64,000 bases of DNA from the NCBI GenBank assembly GCA_024509875.1, contig JAMPIV010004247.1:303001-367000 (forward strand). The letters are read 5' to 3'. Both the position numbers and the translations under genes were made by a program. This document shows positions 1 to 10,200 of this stretch, in pieces. Within the stretch, counting starts at the first letter, position 1. Each line of letters opens with the position of its first letter. The notes under the pieces were generated by a model. It made no database searches. It had not been told where the DNA came from and was given only the letters and a program-made list of their open reading frames with translations. This DNA is from Oreohelix idahoensis (taxonomy: Eukaryota; Mollusca; Gastropoda; Stylommatophora; Oreohelicidae).

Positions 1-205
1 TGGGTAAGCCACTCACGTCTGTTGTTTTTCTGTTGTCCAAGTGTTCTACTTCTTTATTTCTTACGAGTGCCTGAAAACATACCTTTATGTTTGTCTAATA
101 TTAATTTACTGTTTACAGGCCTCGGGTTTCCCTTCCTTATGTGTTATTTACAATTAAATGAAGCTCTGAGAGAAAGTGAACCAGATACTCAAGACGACAC
201 GTGAT
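1..205. repeat. Dispersed repeat fragment shared with 2530-2648 and 22169-22275
   Basis: The first 205 bases repeat, with few changes, the stretch at 2545-2648 (from 'GGGTAAGCCACTC' to 'TTTGTCTAATATT') and then continue with 'TTTACTGTTTACAGGCCTC', which is also found at 22231-22250. It is therefore one member of a dispersed element whose other members are at 2207-2648 and about 22040-22275. The short open frame in it is not a gene. Confidence 0.6.
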
Positions 206-714
206 ACACAGATTTGATTGGTACAAGGAAAAGGAACATACAATATAGAGTCAACAGAAAAGAGCATTGCGAGAAAATTAGAAGAATTGGAATACTGCAA
301 CGAGTTTTCTAAACAGTGCATACCTAGTATGAAATGCTAAGTTAAAACAACACACCACAGGACGTATACCAGAAGCGAACTAAAAGTTGGGCATTTCGGG
401 CACTGCCCCGATGACTGTCAGTTCGTCACTGACGTATATTATTGTTTACGTAGATTGTAGACAATGAATCATTCGCTAAATGCGTTTCCAGATATGATAT
501 ATTAATGTACTTCGTACTTTTAATGTTTCTTTAATTTTTCTGTGCTTTTCTGTTATTTCTTGTGTTTTTAAACTGATAGTTATCTTTCACTAAAACGTTC
601 ATTGTCTACTTTTGTGTATTTGTGGATCTGACACGTATAATTTTTTTTTTTGTTTGTTTGTTTGTTGGCCACTTACAAAAGCCGCGCTTGAAATAAACTT
701 CATGTGTTTACACA
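206..714. other. Unassigned AT-rich sequence
   Basis: No exon, transposase or reverse-transcriptase similarity, tandem repeat or terminal repeat was recognised here. A T-run followed by a (TTTG)n stretch at about 642-667 is the only simple repeat. Confidence 0.4.
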
Positions 715-925
715 TCACAGTAATCATCACCATTATTCTTTGCGTTCCAGACAGAGCATGGAGCCAACATGTAGCTGGTGCCTGCAGGTAGCCTGCACCA
801 AACACATATATTTTCTTGCAGCCGTGATTTGGTTTCTGTGACAATTTGTTTTACATGATAAGGTTACCAGCCACAAGCACAGCCTCACTTTAGTCGCCTT
901 GTACGACATGTCTGAAGGTGTCAGT
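715..925 (-). repeat. SINE-D copy (minus)
   Basis: Read on the minus strand it starts near 'ACATGTCGTACAAGGCGACT' and passes through the family landmarks 'ATGTAAAACAAATTGTCACA', 'GGCTACCTGCAGG' and 'GGCTCCATGCTC', ending in 'AATAATGGTGATGATTAC'. These landmarks recur in the same order in eleven other places in the window. Confidence 0.65.
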
Positions 926-987
926 AGTCCTAACCTTACTTTGTCTCTTCAGTGACCCCCGGGAACGTCACGGGGCACATTACAGTA

Positions 988-1262
988 ATGCACTGTCTAA
1001 AAATAGCAGCACTGCTAAGTGTATTGGTGACCTCAGTTTTCAGCTGTCTGTTTAAGAAACGAGAAACAATAACGAAACGAGATTGTGCTTGTCTTTCAGA
1101 GATCAGCATCGAGGGAAAAGAGTTCGTGGAATCAGGTCAGACTGTTTATCTAAAGTGCAACACAACCGAAGGCGATCGAATCCCTGATGACTTGGACTGG
1201 TTCAAAGACGGAGACAAGATAGAGGCCAGCGAGTATCCGAATATTCTTATCACCAAGTTCAG
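988..1262 (+). CDS. Ig gene exon: possible signal peptide plus first half of the Ig domain
   Basis: The frame runs from an ATG at 988 through a hydrophobic segment (LKIAALLSVLVTSVF) into the Ig half-domain with 'VYLKC' and 'LDWFKDGD'. The donor is 'TTCAG|GTATCT' at 1262/1263, phase 2, which fits the acceptor at 16277/16278. Two interpretations exist. First, 988 begins the protein and the hydrophobic run is its signal peptide. Second, the Ig exon starts at 1100 after the acceptor 'TTGTCTTTCAG' (phase 1, the usual Ig-exon phase) and the hydrophobic run belongs to another exon; a further phase-1 acceptor, 'TTTGTCTCTTCAG', sits at 952. A basic stretch (KKRE) after the hydrophobic run could instead mark a transmembrane stop-transfer. 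I prefer the signal peptide, with low certainty. Confidence 0.6.
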
Positions 1263-4200
1263 GTATCTTAGCCCAGTCCAGTCAGTGTCTGTAAATTGTC
1301 GATGTTGTTTGGATGGGAATGGGAGAAATGTCAGTTACAGCAGTAGAATAATAATGACCATATCAAATGTTGCTTCTGCCTCCAGCGCTGGTAGTAGGGA
1401 GTCAACAAATGCTTCCAGCCTTATTGGCACACTATTATAAGCTAACAGGTAAAGGAAATCAACAAATGCTTCCAGCCTTATTGGCACACTATTATAAGCT
1501 AACAGGTAAAGGGAATCCCATAGCAGATTCTGCCGTAGTGGAGTTAAGTGTTAGAGACTTCACTACACTGGCTTCAGCATCGAGAGGTGAGGTGACTAGT
1601 TTTCTTCCTTGGTGCCTTTTCGTTCCTTAACTCACGAGCAAAGTTAGATACCCATTTACAGCTGGGTAAACTGGAGCATTTCGATACCGTGAATGACAAG
1701 CTACTCCCACGTATCTCTGTTTTTCATTCCCGTGTGTCTCGATGTCCAATTTCTTGCCCATTTACCTCGACATTGTCTCCTTTCAAAGTTTACAGTTAAC
1801 TGATGTCTCGCTGTCAAGTCATCCATTCTTCTCACTTCACGATCTATGTGGGGCATGGAGTCACCCCTGGAGTCAGCTCCCTTACCAGAAGTCTGCAACA
1901 AAATATTCATGGGCTCTTGTAGCAGTTGTTTCTGTGGAACTTTGGTTTATATATTGAGATTGACAGGCTCATGTAAAAAAAAACAATCTCGTATTAGTCG
2001 CCTCTTACGACATGCTACTTTTTGGGGTAGGAATGGCTAAGAGGTATAGCGTCCGCCTCGAATTCTAGAGGTACAGGGTTCGATTCCCAGTTGAGGGAAT
2101 ATAATTTTTGAAAAATTTGTTTTCAGAACCAGATGTCATACTCCCCCTGGTCTCCTGGGTAATGAGATCGGATGCCTAGCCTTCGCGGATAAGGGCAAAA
2201 AATTAGGAGGTCCCGTGTGCAAGTTGCACACGTTAAAAATCCCACGGCAGTTAGAAATCGTAAAGAGTAGGCTTATCAGGCCGTTCTATTATTTACTGGA
2301 CACAGTATCAAGGTCTTTGTCTTGTGTGGACTGACACGTACTGTAGAATAGGGGAACAACAGAAGTGATTGCGTCATTAATAGGCTGAGGTGCCCATTGT
2401 AAATTTCCGGTGTTGTCTTATGTTTCGCACTAATGACCGGTCAGTAAAGCATCTTTTTTTGGGGATGCCTAGCTGGCCGGGAGGATAGTGTGATTCGCTT
2501 TTATGGCTAGGCGGTGTTGTCGTACGGAAGGTACGGGGTTCGAACCCTGGGTAAGCCACTCGCGTCTGTTGTTTTTCTGTTGTCTGGTGTTCTACTTCTT
2601 CATTTCTTACGAGCGCCCGAAAACATACCTTTATGTTTGTCTAATATTAAAAATTAGAAACCTACCCACCATAAAAATATTTATAGAATGTGTGATTCCT
2701 ATACACACACATTGGGATTCTCGCCGGTGCTACGGAGTTCGCGCACTGTGCTGTGATCCTCCTTGTGTGACCTAAGGGAGGAGATCGGGGCACTTATGAA
2801 GTTGTCCGTGTGCAATGAAGATAGTCCTTAAAATCAAACCAAATCAAAACCCCACGACATGCCTGATGTCTCGAATGTGTCAATATTTTATTTTTACAAT
2901 TATCTCTCTTTTCTGATAACATTTTCCAAAAATCTGTTTCCGGTTTTACTGTTCCAATAACTACAAATTAAAAGCCTCAGCTCTTATTCGCTGCTACTCC
3001 ATGTTCAGTGTCTATGTTTCTGCGTCATGTAGTTGTGGACAGAATCTATAAGACCTAGTTATTTTGATTTTTAATTCTTGGTTATTTATTTGGACGTCAA
3101 TATCTGTCGCCTGTTGTTGCACGTACTTGTATCAGTCTAGTTTTGTTCTTGAATTTGTGCCTATCAACTTTTCTTCTTTCTTTGATCCTTAGCCGCTGAC
3201 CGTCAAAGCAGTCAGTGGCCAACTCGTCTGGTGGCGTCTTGTAGGACAGCAACAAATTGTTTCCACTTTGCTCGGTCGGTGGCCATCCTTCCTACAGTGC
3301 CCCAACTCTGGTTCATTTTTTGCATCTCAGCCTCCACAGTCCTCCGCCAGGTTGTTTTTTGTCGGCCTCTCTTTCGTTTTCCTTCAGGGGTCCATAGCAT
3401 AGTTGTTCTTGTGATGGCATCGGGGTCTCTTCTGAGGACATGGCCAACCCAACTCCAGCGTCTGCCAGCTATGATGGTGTGCATGTCCTCTTGCTTGCTC
3501 CGAGTAAGCAGATCGTGGTTGATGATGGTATTCGGCCAAAAAATTCGGAGAATTTTTCTTAGGCAAGTCGTGTGAAAAGAGGACAATTTCGACATTTCCT
3601 TCTCTGTGACTCTCCAGCATTCCGCGCCATAGAGAAGCACAGAAAGCACACAGCTCTGATATAATCTTAATTTTGTGCTTGTGCTGTACTGAGAAGACTT
3701 CCAGATGTTGTTTAGAATTTTTAAAAAAGGCTGTTCTTCTTTGTTCATTCTGTTGCTAATGTCTTTGCTTGCTCCGCCATCTGGTGTTACTATGCATCCT
3801 AGGTATGTGAAGGTGTCTGTCTGTTCCAGTTGTTGATTCCTTACTGTTATGGGCTTGGGGTTGCTCACATTGAGTGTCGTGACCTCTGTCTTCTTTAAAT
3901 TGATGTTCAGGCCCACCTGCTGACAATACTTATTAAGTCTATCCGTTTTTTCCTGGATGTGTTGATGGGAATGTGCTAGTAGTGCAATGTCATCTGCATA
4001 TTCCAGATCTTCCAATGTAGAAAACGTAGTCCATCTTATTCCTCTTGGACAGCCCTCTGTTGTCTGTCGCATCACCCAGTCTTTGACTGTTAAAAATAGA
4101 GTGGTTGATAAGAGGCATCCCTGTCGTACTCCTGTCTTCACCTCAAAGGTTAGGTTGCTCTGTCCTACGCTACACGTAAAGTTGGCATAGAGGTTTTTTA

Positions 4201-7200
4201 TGATTGACACTATGCAGCTTGGAATTCCATAAGCCCTCAGTATTTTCCAGACTGTCCCTATGTATACTGTCAAAGGCCTTTTCAAAATCAACGAAATTTA
4301 TGTACAGCTGTCTCAGCCATTCTGAGCACTACTCTTTAATGTTCCTGAGGGTAAATATACGAGGGGCGTTCAGAAAGTAATGCACCACATCGTTTTTCTC
4401 AAGAGCTGTTTATTCAAAAAGCGTGAAATTTATACACAGTATACATGGATATGTCATGTAAACATCGGTACTATTCAACATAATCCCCATCAACTTGTAC
4501 GGCTTTATGCCAGCGCGAAACAAGTGCATGTATTCCTAGCTGTACCAGATTTTGTCTTGATCATGTAGCCATTTCTTCGCTGCATGAATCACTCCTTCAT
4601 CATCTTCAAACCTTGTCCCACGGAGTGCATCTTTAAGTGGACCAAATAGATGAAAATCAGAGGGTGCCAAATCGGGACTATATGGTGGATGGGGTAGTAC
4701 AGTCCAACCCAATTTGGTGATTGCTTCCCGTGTTGCCAGACTTGTGTGAGGTCGCGCATTGTCGTGAACGAGAAGCAGGTCTGCTGGATTCTTGTGCGGC
4801 CGAACTCTGCGAAAACGTTGATTGAGTTTTTTCAATGTCTTAATGTAAGCTTGCGAATTGATTGTCTCTCCTCTTGGCATAACGTCCACAAGAATCACAC
4901 CTTCAATGTCCCAAAAGACAGTGATCATGACCTTTCCAGCTGAAGGAATTGTCTTGAATTTCTTTCTTCGTGGTGATTGCGGATGATGCCACTCCATTGA
5001 CTGTCTTTTTGTCTCCGGTTCAAAATGATGTGCCCAGGTTTCGTCACCTGTAACGATCTTAGCCAAAAAGTTCTCTCCATCAGTATTGAAACGCTCCAAC
5101 AATTCAGAAGAAATTGCTTTTCTTTGCAATCGGTGGTCATTTGTGAGACTTCGAGGAACCCATCTTGCGCAAACCTCAGAAAATCCAAGAGTTTTTATAA
5201 CTGCATTTGCACTACCAATGCTGACTGACAGCTGTAAGGCCAATTGTTGAGTAGTGATTCGCCTATCACTAAGAATAATGCCCTCAACGCATTTCATTTT
5301 GTTGTTATTGTTTTTTGTTGTTGTTTTATTTTATTTTTTTTTTATTTTTTTTATTTATTTATTTTTTCAAATCCATTATTATTATGAATTTTTTTTTTTT
5401 TTAATTATTTTTATTTTATTTTAAAAACACTTTAATTATGATGATTATTGCAAATGTAATATTACTTTTATAATGATAAATGCCTTAATAATGCTTAAAG
5501 TAAATGTGAGGATGAAAGGATATTAGTATACATGATGAGAGAGAGAGGAAGGGCAGAATGTCAGACGGGCCTGCGTGCCCAATTCTTAACCCTTTGAAAA
5601 TAAAGTTCGTTCGTTCGTTCGTTCGTTCGTTCAACATTTCTGCGTTGGTGGCTGTGGCAGGACGTCCACAGCGCGGCCGATCAAGCAGCTCCGTATCTCC
5701 ACTTCCTGATTCTTTGATTCTCTGAACCCAGCGACTGACTGTACTCCTGTCGACTGCAAAACTTCCATACACATCACATAGACGCTTGTGAATGTTCACA
5801 TTAGTTTCCTTCTCTGCAACGAGAAATTCTATCACAATTCGCTGCTTATAACGCAAGTTGCTAACACGCTCTATTTCAACGGTTTATGGCAGCCGTATTA
5901 TTTGGCCGGTTGCGGTGCAATTTGGTGCAAACAATTGGCACATGCCATATTTGAAGTGTGCAAAATTTCATGCTTCTATCTTCATTACTAGCTGAGAAAA
6001 ACGATGTGGTGCATTACTTTCTGAACGCCCCTCGTATGATCTGCACATCTTCTGTTCTTTCTGAATCCTGCTTGTTCTTTCCTCAGTTTGTGGTCTACTG
6101 CTTTTGAAATTCTCTGTATAATTATCCTGCCTAATATTTTGCTGGGAACTGAGAGAAGAGTGATTCCTCTCCAATTATTGCAGTCTGCAAGATCTCCCTT
6201 CTTGGGCCATTTGACAATTATTCCTTTGTTCCACTCCGTTGGTGTTGTCCCTGTTTTCCAGACTTGTGCAAATAGTGGTTCTAATAGTTCTGCTGCTAGC
6301 TCAGGGTCTGTCTTAAGGGGTTTCCCTACAGTGAAAACTAACTTTTGTTCTAATAACATTTTCAAACTTTTTATGTGCTCAATAGACACAGTGTATGTCC
6401 ATGAACCAAATTCTACAGTTTATTTTGTTAAAAAACATGTGGTTACCATGGTAACCACACAAAAAATCCGCCATATTGGATTTTCACCACTTTTCGAGAG
6501 CTAAAAACTTATGTTTCCCATTGACCAAACTTTACCAAATTGCACACACATGTTGTGACTGACAATTAAAACAATTTATCAGGGGCTTTTTTTTATAAGT
6601 TAAAAATTCTATTTTTAATGATTTAAAAAAAAAATACACTATATTTGTATGAAAAACAATGAAAAAAAAATATTTAAAAAATATATCAAAGCAAATTACC
6701 AAAATATCAAAAATAGCCCCTGTCATTTTAAAGGTATATATGTGTCCTACATGCATGCCAAATTTCAGACTGATCTATTAGATAGTTTGTAAAAAATAAC
6801 ATTTTTTGTTAATAAAATGTTAGTTTTGAGAAAAATGCATTTTAGTCACCGAATGACTTTTCTTGTCCAATATACTCCATTCTGGGGGGCTGAATGTGTT
6901 TAAAATTGTCCAGCACTATATGCTGCACCTCCTTCAGCTTCCTGCAGCTGCTCCTCTTGCCTTTATCTTGCCTAATTTTTCTTCTTTCCTTCTACATGGT
7001 AACCAAAAAAAAAACAACCGCCATATTGGGTTTTACACCAATTTTCAAGAGCAAAAATCTTATGTTTACCATTGACCAAACTTTATCAAATTGCATACAC
7101 ATGTTGTGACTGACAATTAAAACAATTTGTCTAGGGCTTTTTTTTTGATAAGATAAAAATTCTATTTTTAATGACTTTTTTTAAAAAATACACTATATTT

Positions 7201-10200
7201 GTATGAAAAACAATGAAAAAAATATATTTAAAAAAATATATCAAAGCAAATTACCAAAATATCAAACAAAGCCCCTGTCAATTTAAAGGTATATATGTGT
7301 CCTATATGCATGCCAAATTTCAGACTGATCTATTGGATAGTTTGTAAAAAAAAAAAACATTTTTTGTTAATAAAATGTTAGTTTTGAGAAAAATGCATTT
7401 TAGTCATCGAGTGACTTGTCTTGTCCAATATACTCCATTCTGGGGGGCTGAATGTGTTTAAAATTGTCCAGCACTATATGCTGCCCCTCCTTCAGCTTCC
7501 TGCAGCTTCTCCTCTCGCCTTTGTCTTGCCTAATTTTTCTTCTTTCCTTCTACCCTGGTAACCAAAAAAAAAAAAACAACCGCTATATTGGGTTTTTTCA
7601 CCAATTTTCAAGAACAAAAATCTTGTTTCCCATTGACCAAACTTTATCAAATTGCACCCACATGTTGTGACTGAAAATTAAAACAATTTTACTCATGATT
7701 ATTTTAATAAGTTTAAAATTCTATTTTTAATGATTTTAAAAAAAAAAAACTATATTTGTATGAAAAAATATTTTTTAAAATATTTTTTAAAAGAAAATTA
7801 CCAAAATATCAAAAATGCAGATGTGTTACTTTAAAGATATAGATGTGTACTACTCATGATTATTTTTATAAGTTTTAAATTATATTTTTAATGATTTAAA
7901 AAAAAAAACTATATTTGTGTGAAAAAATATTTTTTTAAATATTTTGAAAAAATTTATAAAAGAAAATTACCAAAATATCAAAAATGCAGATGTGTTTTTT
8001 TAAAGATATAGATGTGTATTAAATGCATGCAAATTTGACTCCTCTGTTTGATAGTTTTAGTGAGAAATCGTGCATTTTCGGCACAAATTTGAAAACGTGC
8101 ATTTTCAATATGCTTTTGATGATATCCAAAATTTCATGCTTCTATCTTCATTACTAGCTGAGAAAAACGATGTGGTGCATTACTTTCTGAACGCCCCTCG
8201 TATGATCTGCACATCTTCTGTTCTTTCTGAATCCTGCTTGTTCTTTCCTCAGTTTGTGGTCTACTGCTTTTGAAATTCTCTGTATAATTATCCTGCCTAA
8301 TATTTTGCTGGGAACTGAGAGAAGAGTGATTCCTCTCCAATTATTGCAGTCTGCAAGGTCTCCCTTCTTGGGCCATTTGACAATTATTCCTTTGTTCCAC
8401 TCCGTTGGTGTTGTCCCTGTTTTCCAGACTTGTGCAAATAGTGGTTCTAATAGTTCTGCTGCTAGCTCAGGGTCTGTCTTAAATAGCCCTGCATTTAAGT
8501 TACCGTGGCCGGGAGCTTTTCCATTCTTTAACCCTTTGAGTGCTGTGATGATTTCTTCCTTCCCTGGAATGTCTGTATTAACGTCCAGATCATTTTCAGC
8601 CTCAGGAACATTCAACTGTGTCTCCGGTGGTTCCTTGTTCAGAGTTTCTTTGAAATGCTCTGCCCATCTTGTTTCCTGTCCTATTTGCTGTCGTGATGAG
8701 ATTTCATTGCTTATCTCTTACTAATGTAATATTGTTTGCAAATAACGGAATTGTTTGCACCTCGTTCTACTTCTTTATTTTTTCCGCTGATTGTTTGGTT
8801 TTTAGTTTTTTATTTTGTATACTGTGCTTTGTTCATTTCTCAGTGCTGCCTCTTCTGCCTTTCTTGCAAGATCGTCTAGGAAATTCCTTTTGTTGGCTCG
8901 GGTTTGGCGTTTAACTTCCTTGTCCAGCTGACTGTACTGTTCGCTATATAGTTGCTTTAGCCTGGGGGACTTCGCTTCGGTTTTCTTTCTTTTCATTTCC
9001 TTTCTCATCGCTATGGTGTTTAATGTTTCTGGTGTTATCCAGTCTTGCTTCTTCCTTTCCTGGAATCCCAAGCATGACTTGCTGCTTTCCTTATACATTG
9101 TTGAAATGATGTTGGATTTCTGGTCTATATCATCAGTCAATGTCTTTTCCTGATTTTTGGCAATTTGATATCCTTTCTTTATGTCAGCCGCAAAAGCTTT
9201 TCTGGTAAGTGGGTCCTTCAATTTGCTGATGTCAAACCTTTTCGCCGTAGTTAAAGTTGGTCCAGCAGTTCTGATTTTCACCTTCAGTTTTGCTACGACT
9301 AAATGGTGGTCACTTCCCACATCTGCACCTCTTCTTACTGTTATGAGTAAAATCATAACAGGCTTTATCGCACTCGACATGGTTTGTATACATACTTCCT
9401 TGTTGATATTGCGTTGCCCGGACTACCTCGGAAGTACGTCACATAGTCTGCTAATATTGAGCAGACGATTCTTTGCCGGCTTTACGTGGCAAATTTGAGC
9501 CGGGAGTCGTTCTCTTTCGTTGTGTATTCACTGTGTGTGAAAGACGTGTTTTAGACGAGCTCCAGAAAGTGTACTCTTGTGATAGAGGTTTTATGAATTA
9601 TATCAGCTAGGTCGTCCTACATATGGAGTCTATGCTTGATAATATTGTATTGGACAAGCGAATGCTGAGATGAATGAGGTGAGTGTGGAACTATTATATT
9701 GAAGGATTTCAGCAATATGTTGCAGACATCTTGTCCTTAGTCTACGTGACGATAGACGTGTTTCATGGACTGGCTAGTGATTGCCATTGAATATTATATG
9801 GATGCAATTTATAAGAAGCTTCGTTCTGTAATAAAATACGAATATTGTTCTTCACGTCAAACTGGCATTATGGAGTTTTATGACTGTTGAAGACTACTTA
9901 CCAAATTTCTAAGGCTGTTAAAAAGTTGAACTTATAGGCCTGACATAAAATAATACCCTAGACAAACTGGAAGCAAGGATCCTGCGAACTGATGACTTTA
10001 AATGAACTCGGAGGAGGGAGAAGTTAGACCAGACTAACCAACAATATTTCTATACCTCTACACTTACCTTCACATCTTGTAATGCATGTCTCCATCTACC
10101 ATTAATCATCATGTGGTCTATCTGGTTTCTGTCCCGGCCATTTGGTGATTCCCATGTTAATTTGTGAATTTCTTTGTGTGGGAAAAGTGTTCCTCCAACG

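Larger units (their letters stand above)
4360..6034 (-). mobile_element. mariner-type transposon, perfect 41-bp terminal inverted repeats
   Basis: The element starts with CGAGGGGCGTTCAGAAAGTA at 4360 and ends with its exact reverse complement at 6034. The two 41-bp terminal repeats, 4360-4400 and 5994-6034, are identical. TA dinucleotides flank it at 4358-4359 and 6035-6036, the target duplication typical of Tc1/mariner. It sits in the RT frame of RTE-1 copy 1 at the 'RRCADH' position. It carries a transposase split by a retroposon tail at about 5300-5625. Identical terminal repeats suggest fairly recent transposition. Confidence 0.95.

Noticed and set aside
5961..8482. Two independent mariner insertions at the same RTE position
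   Set aside because: The 356-bp match includes RTE sequence on one side and starts inside the mariner at the second copy, so it is a duplication of the joined DNA, not a second insertion.
9339..10062. Complete LTR retrotransposon
   Set aside because: Only 724 bp between the target duplications and no gag, protease or polymerase; it is a lone LTR.
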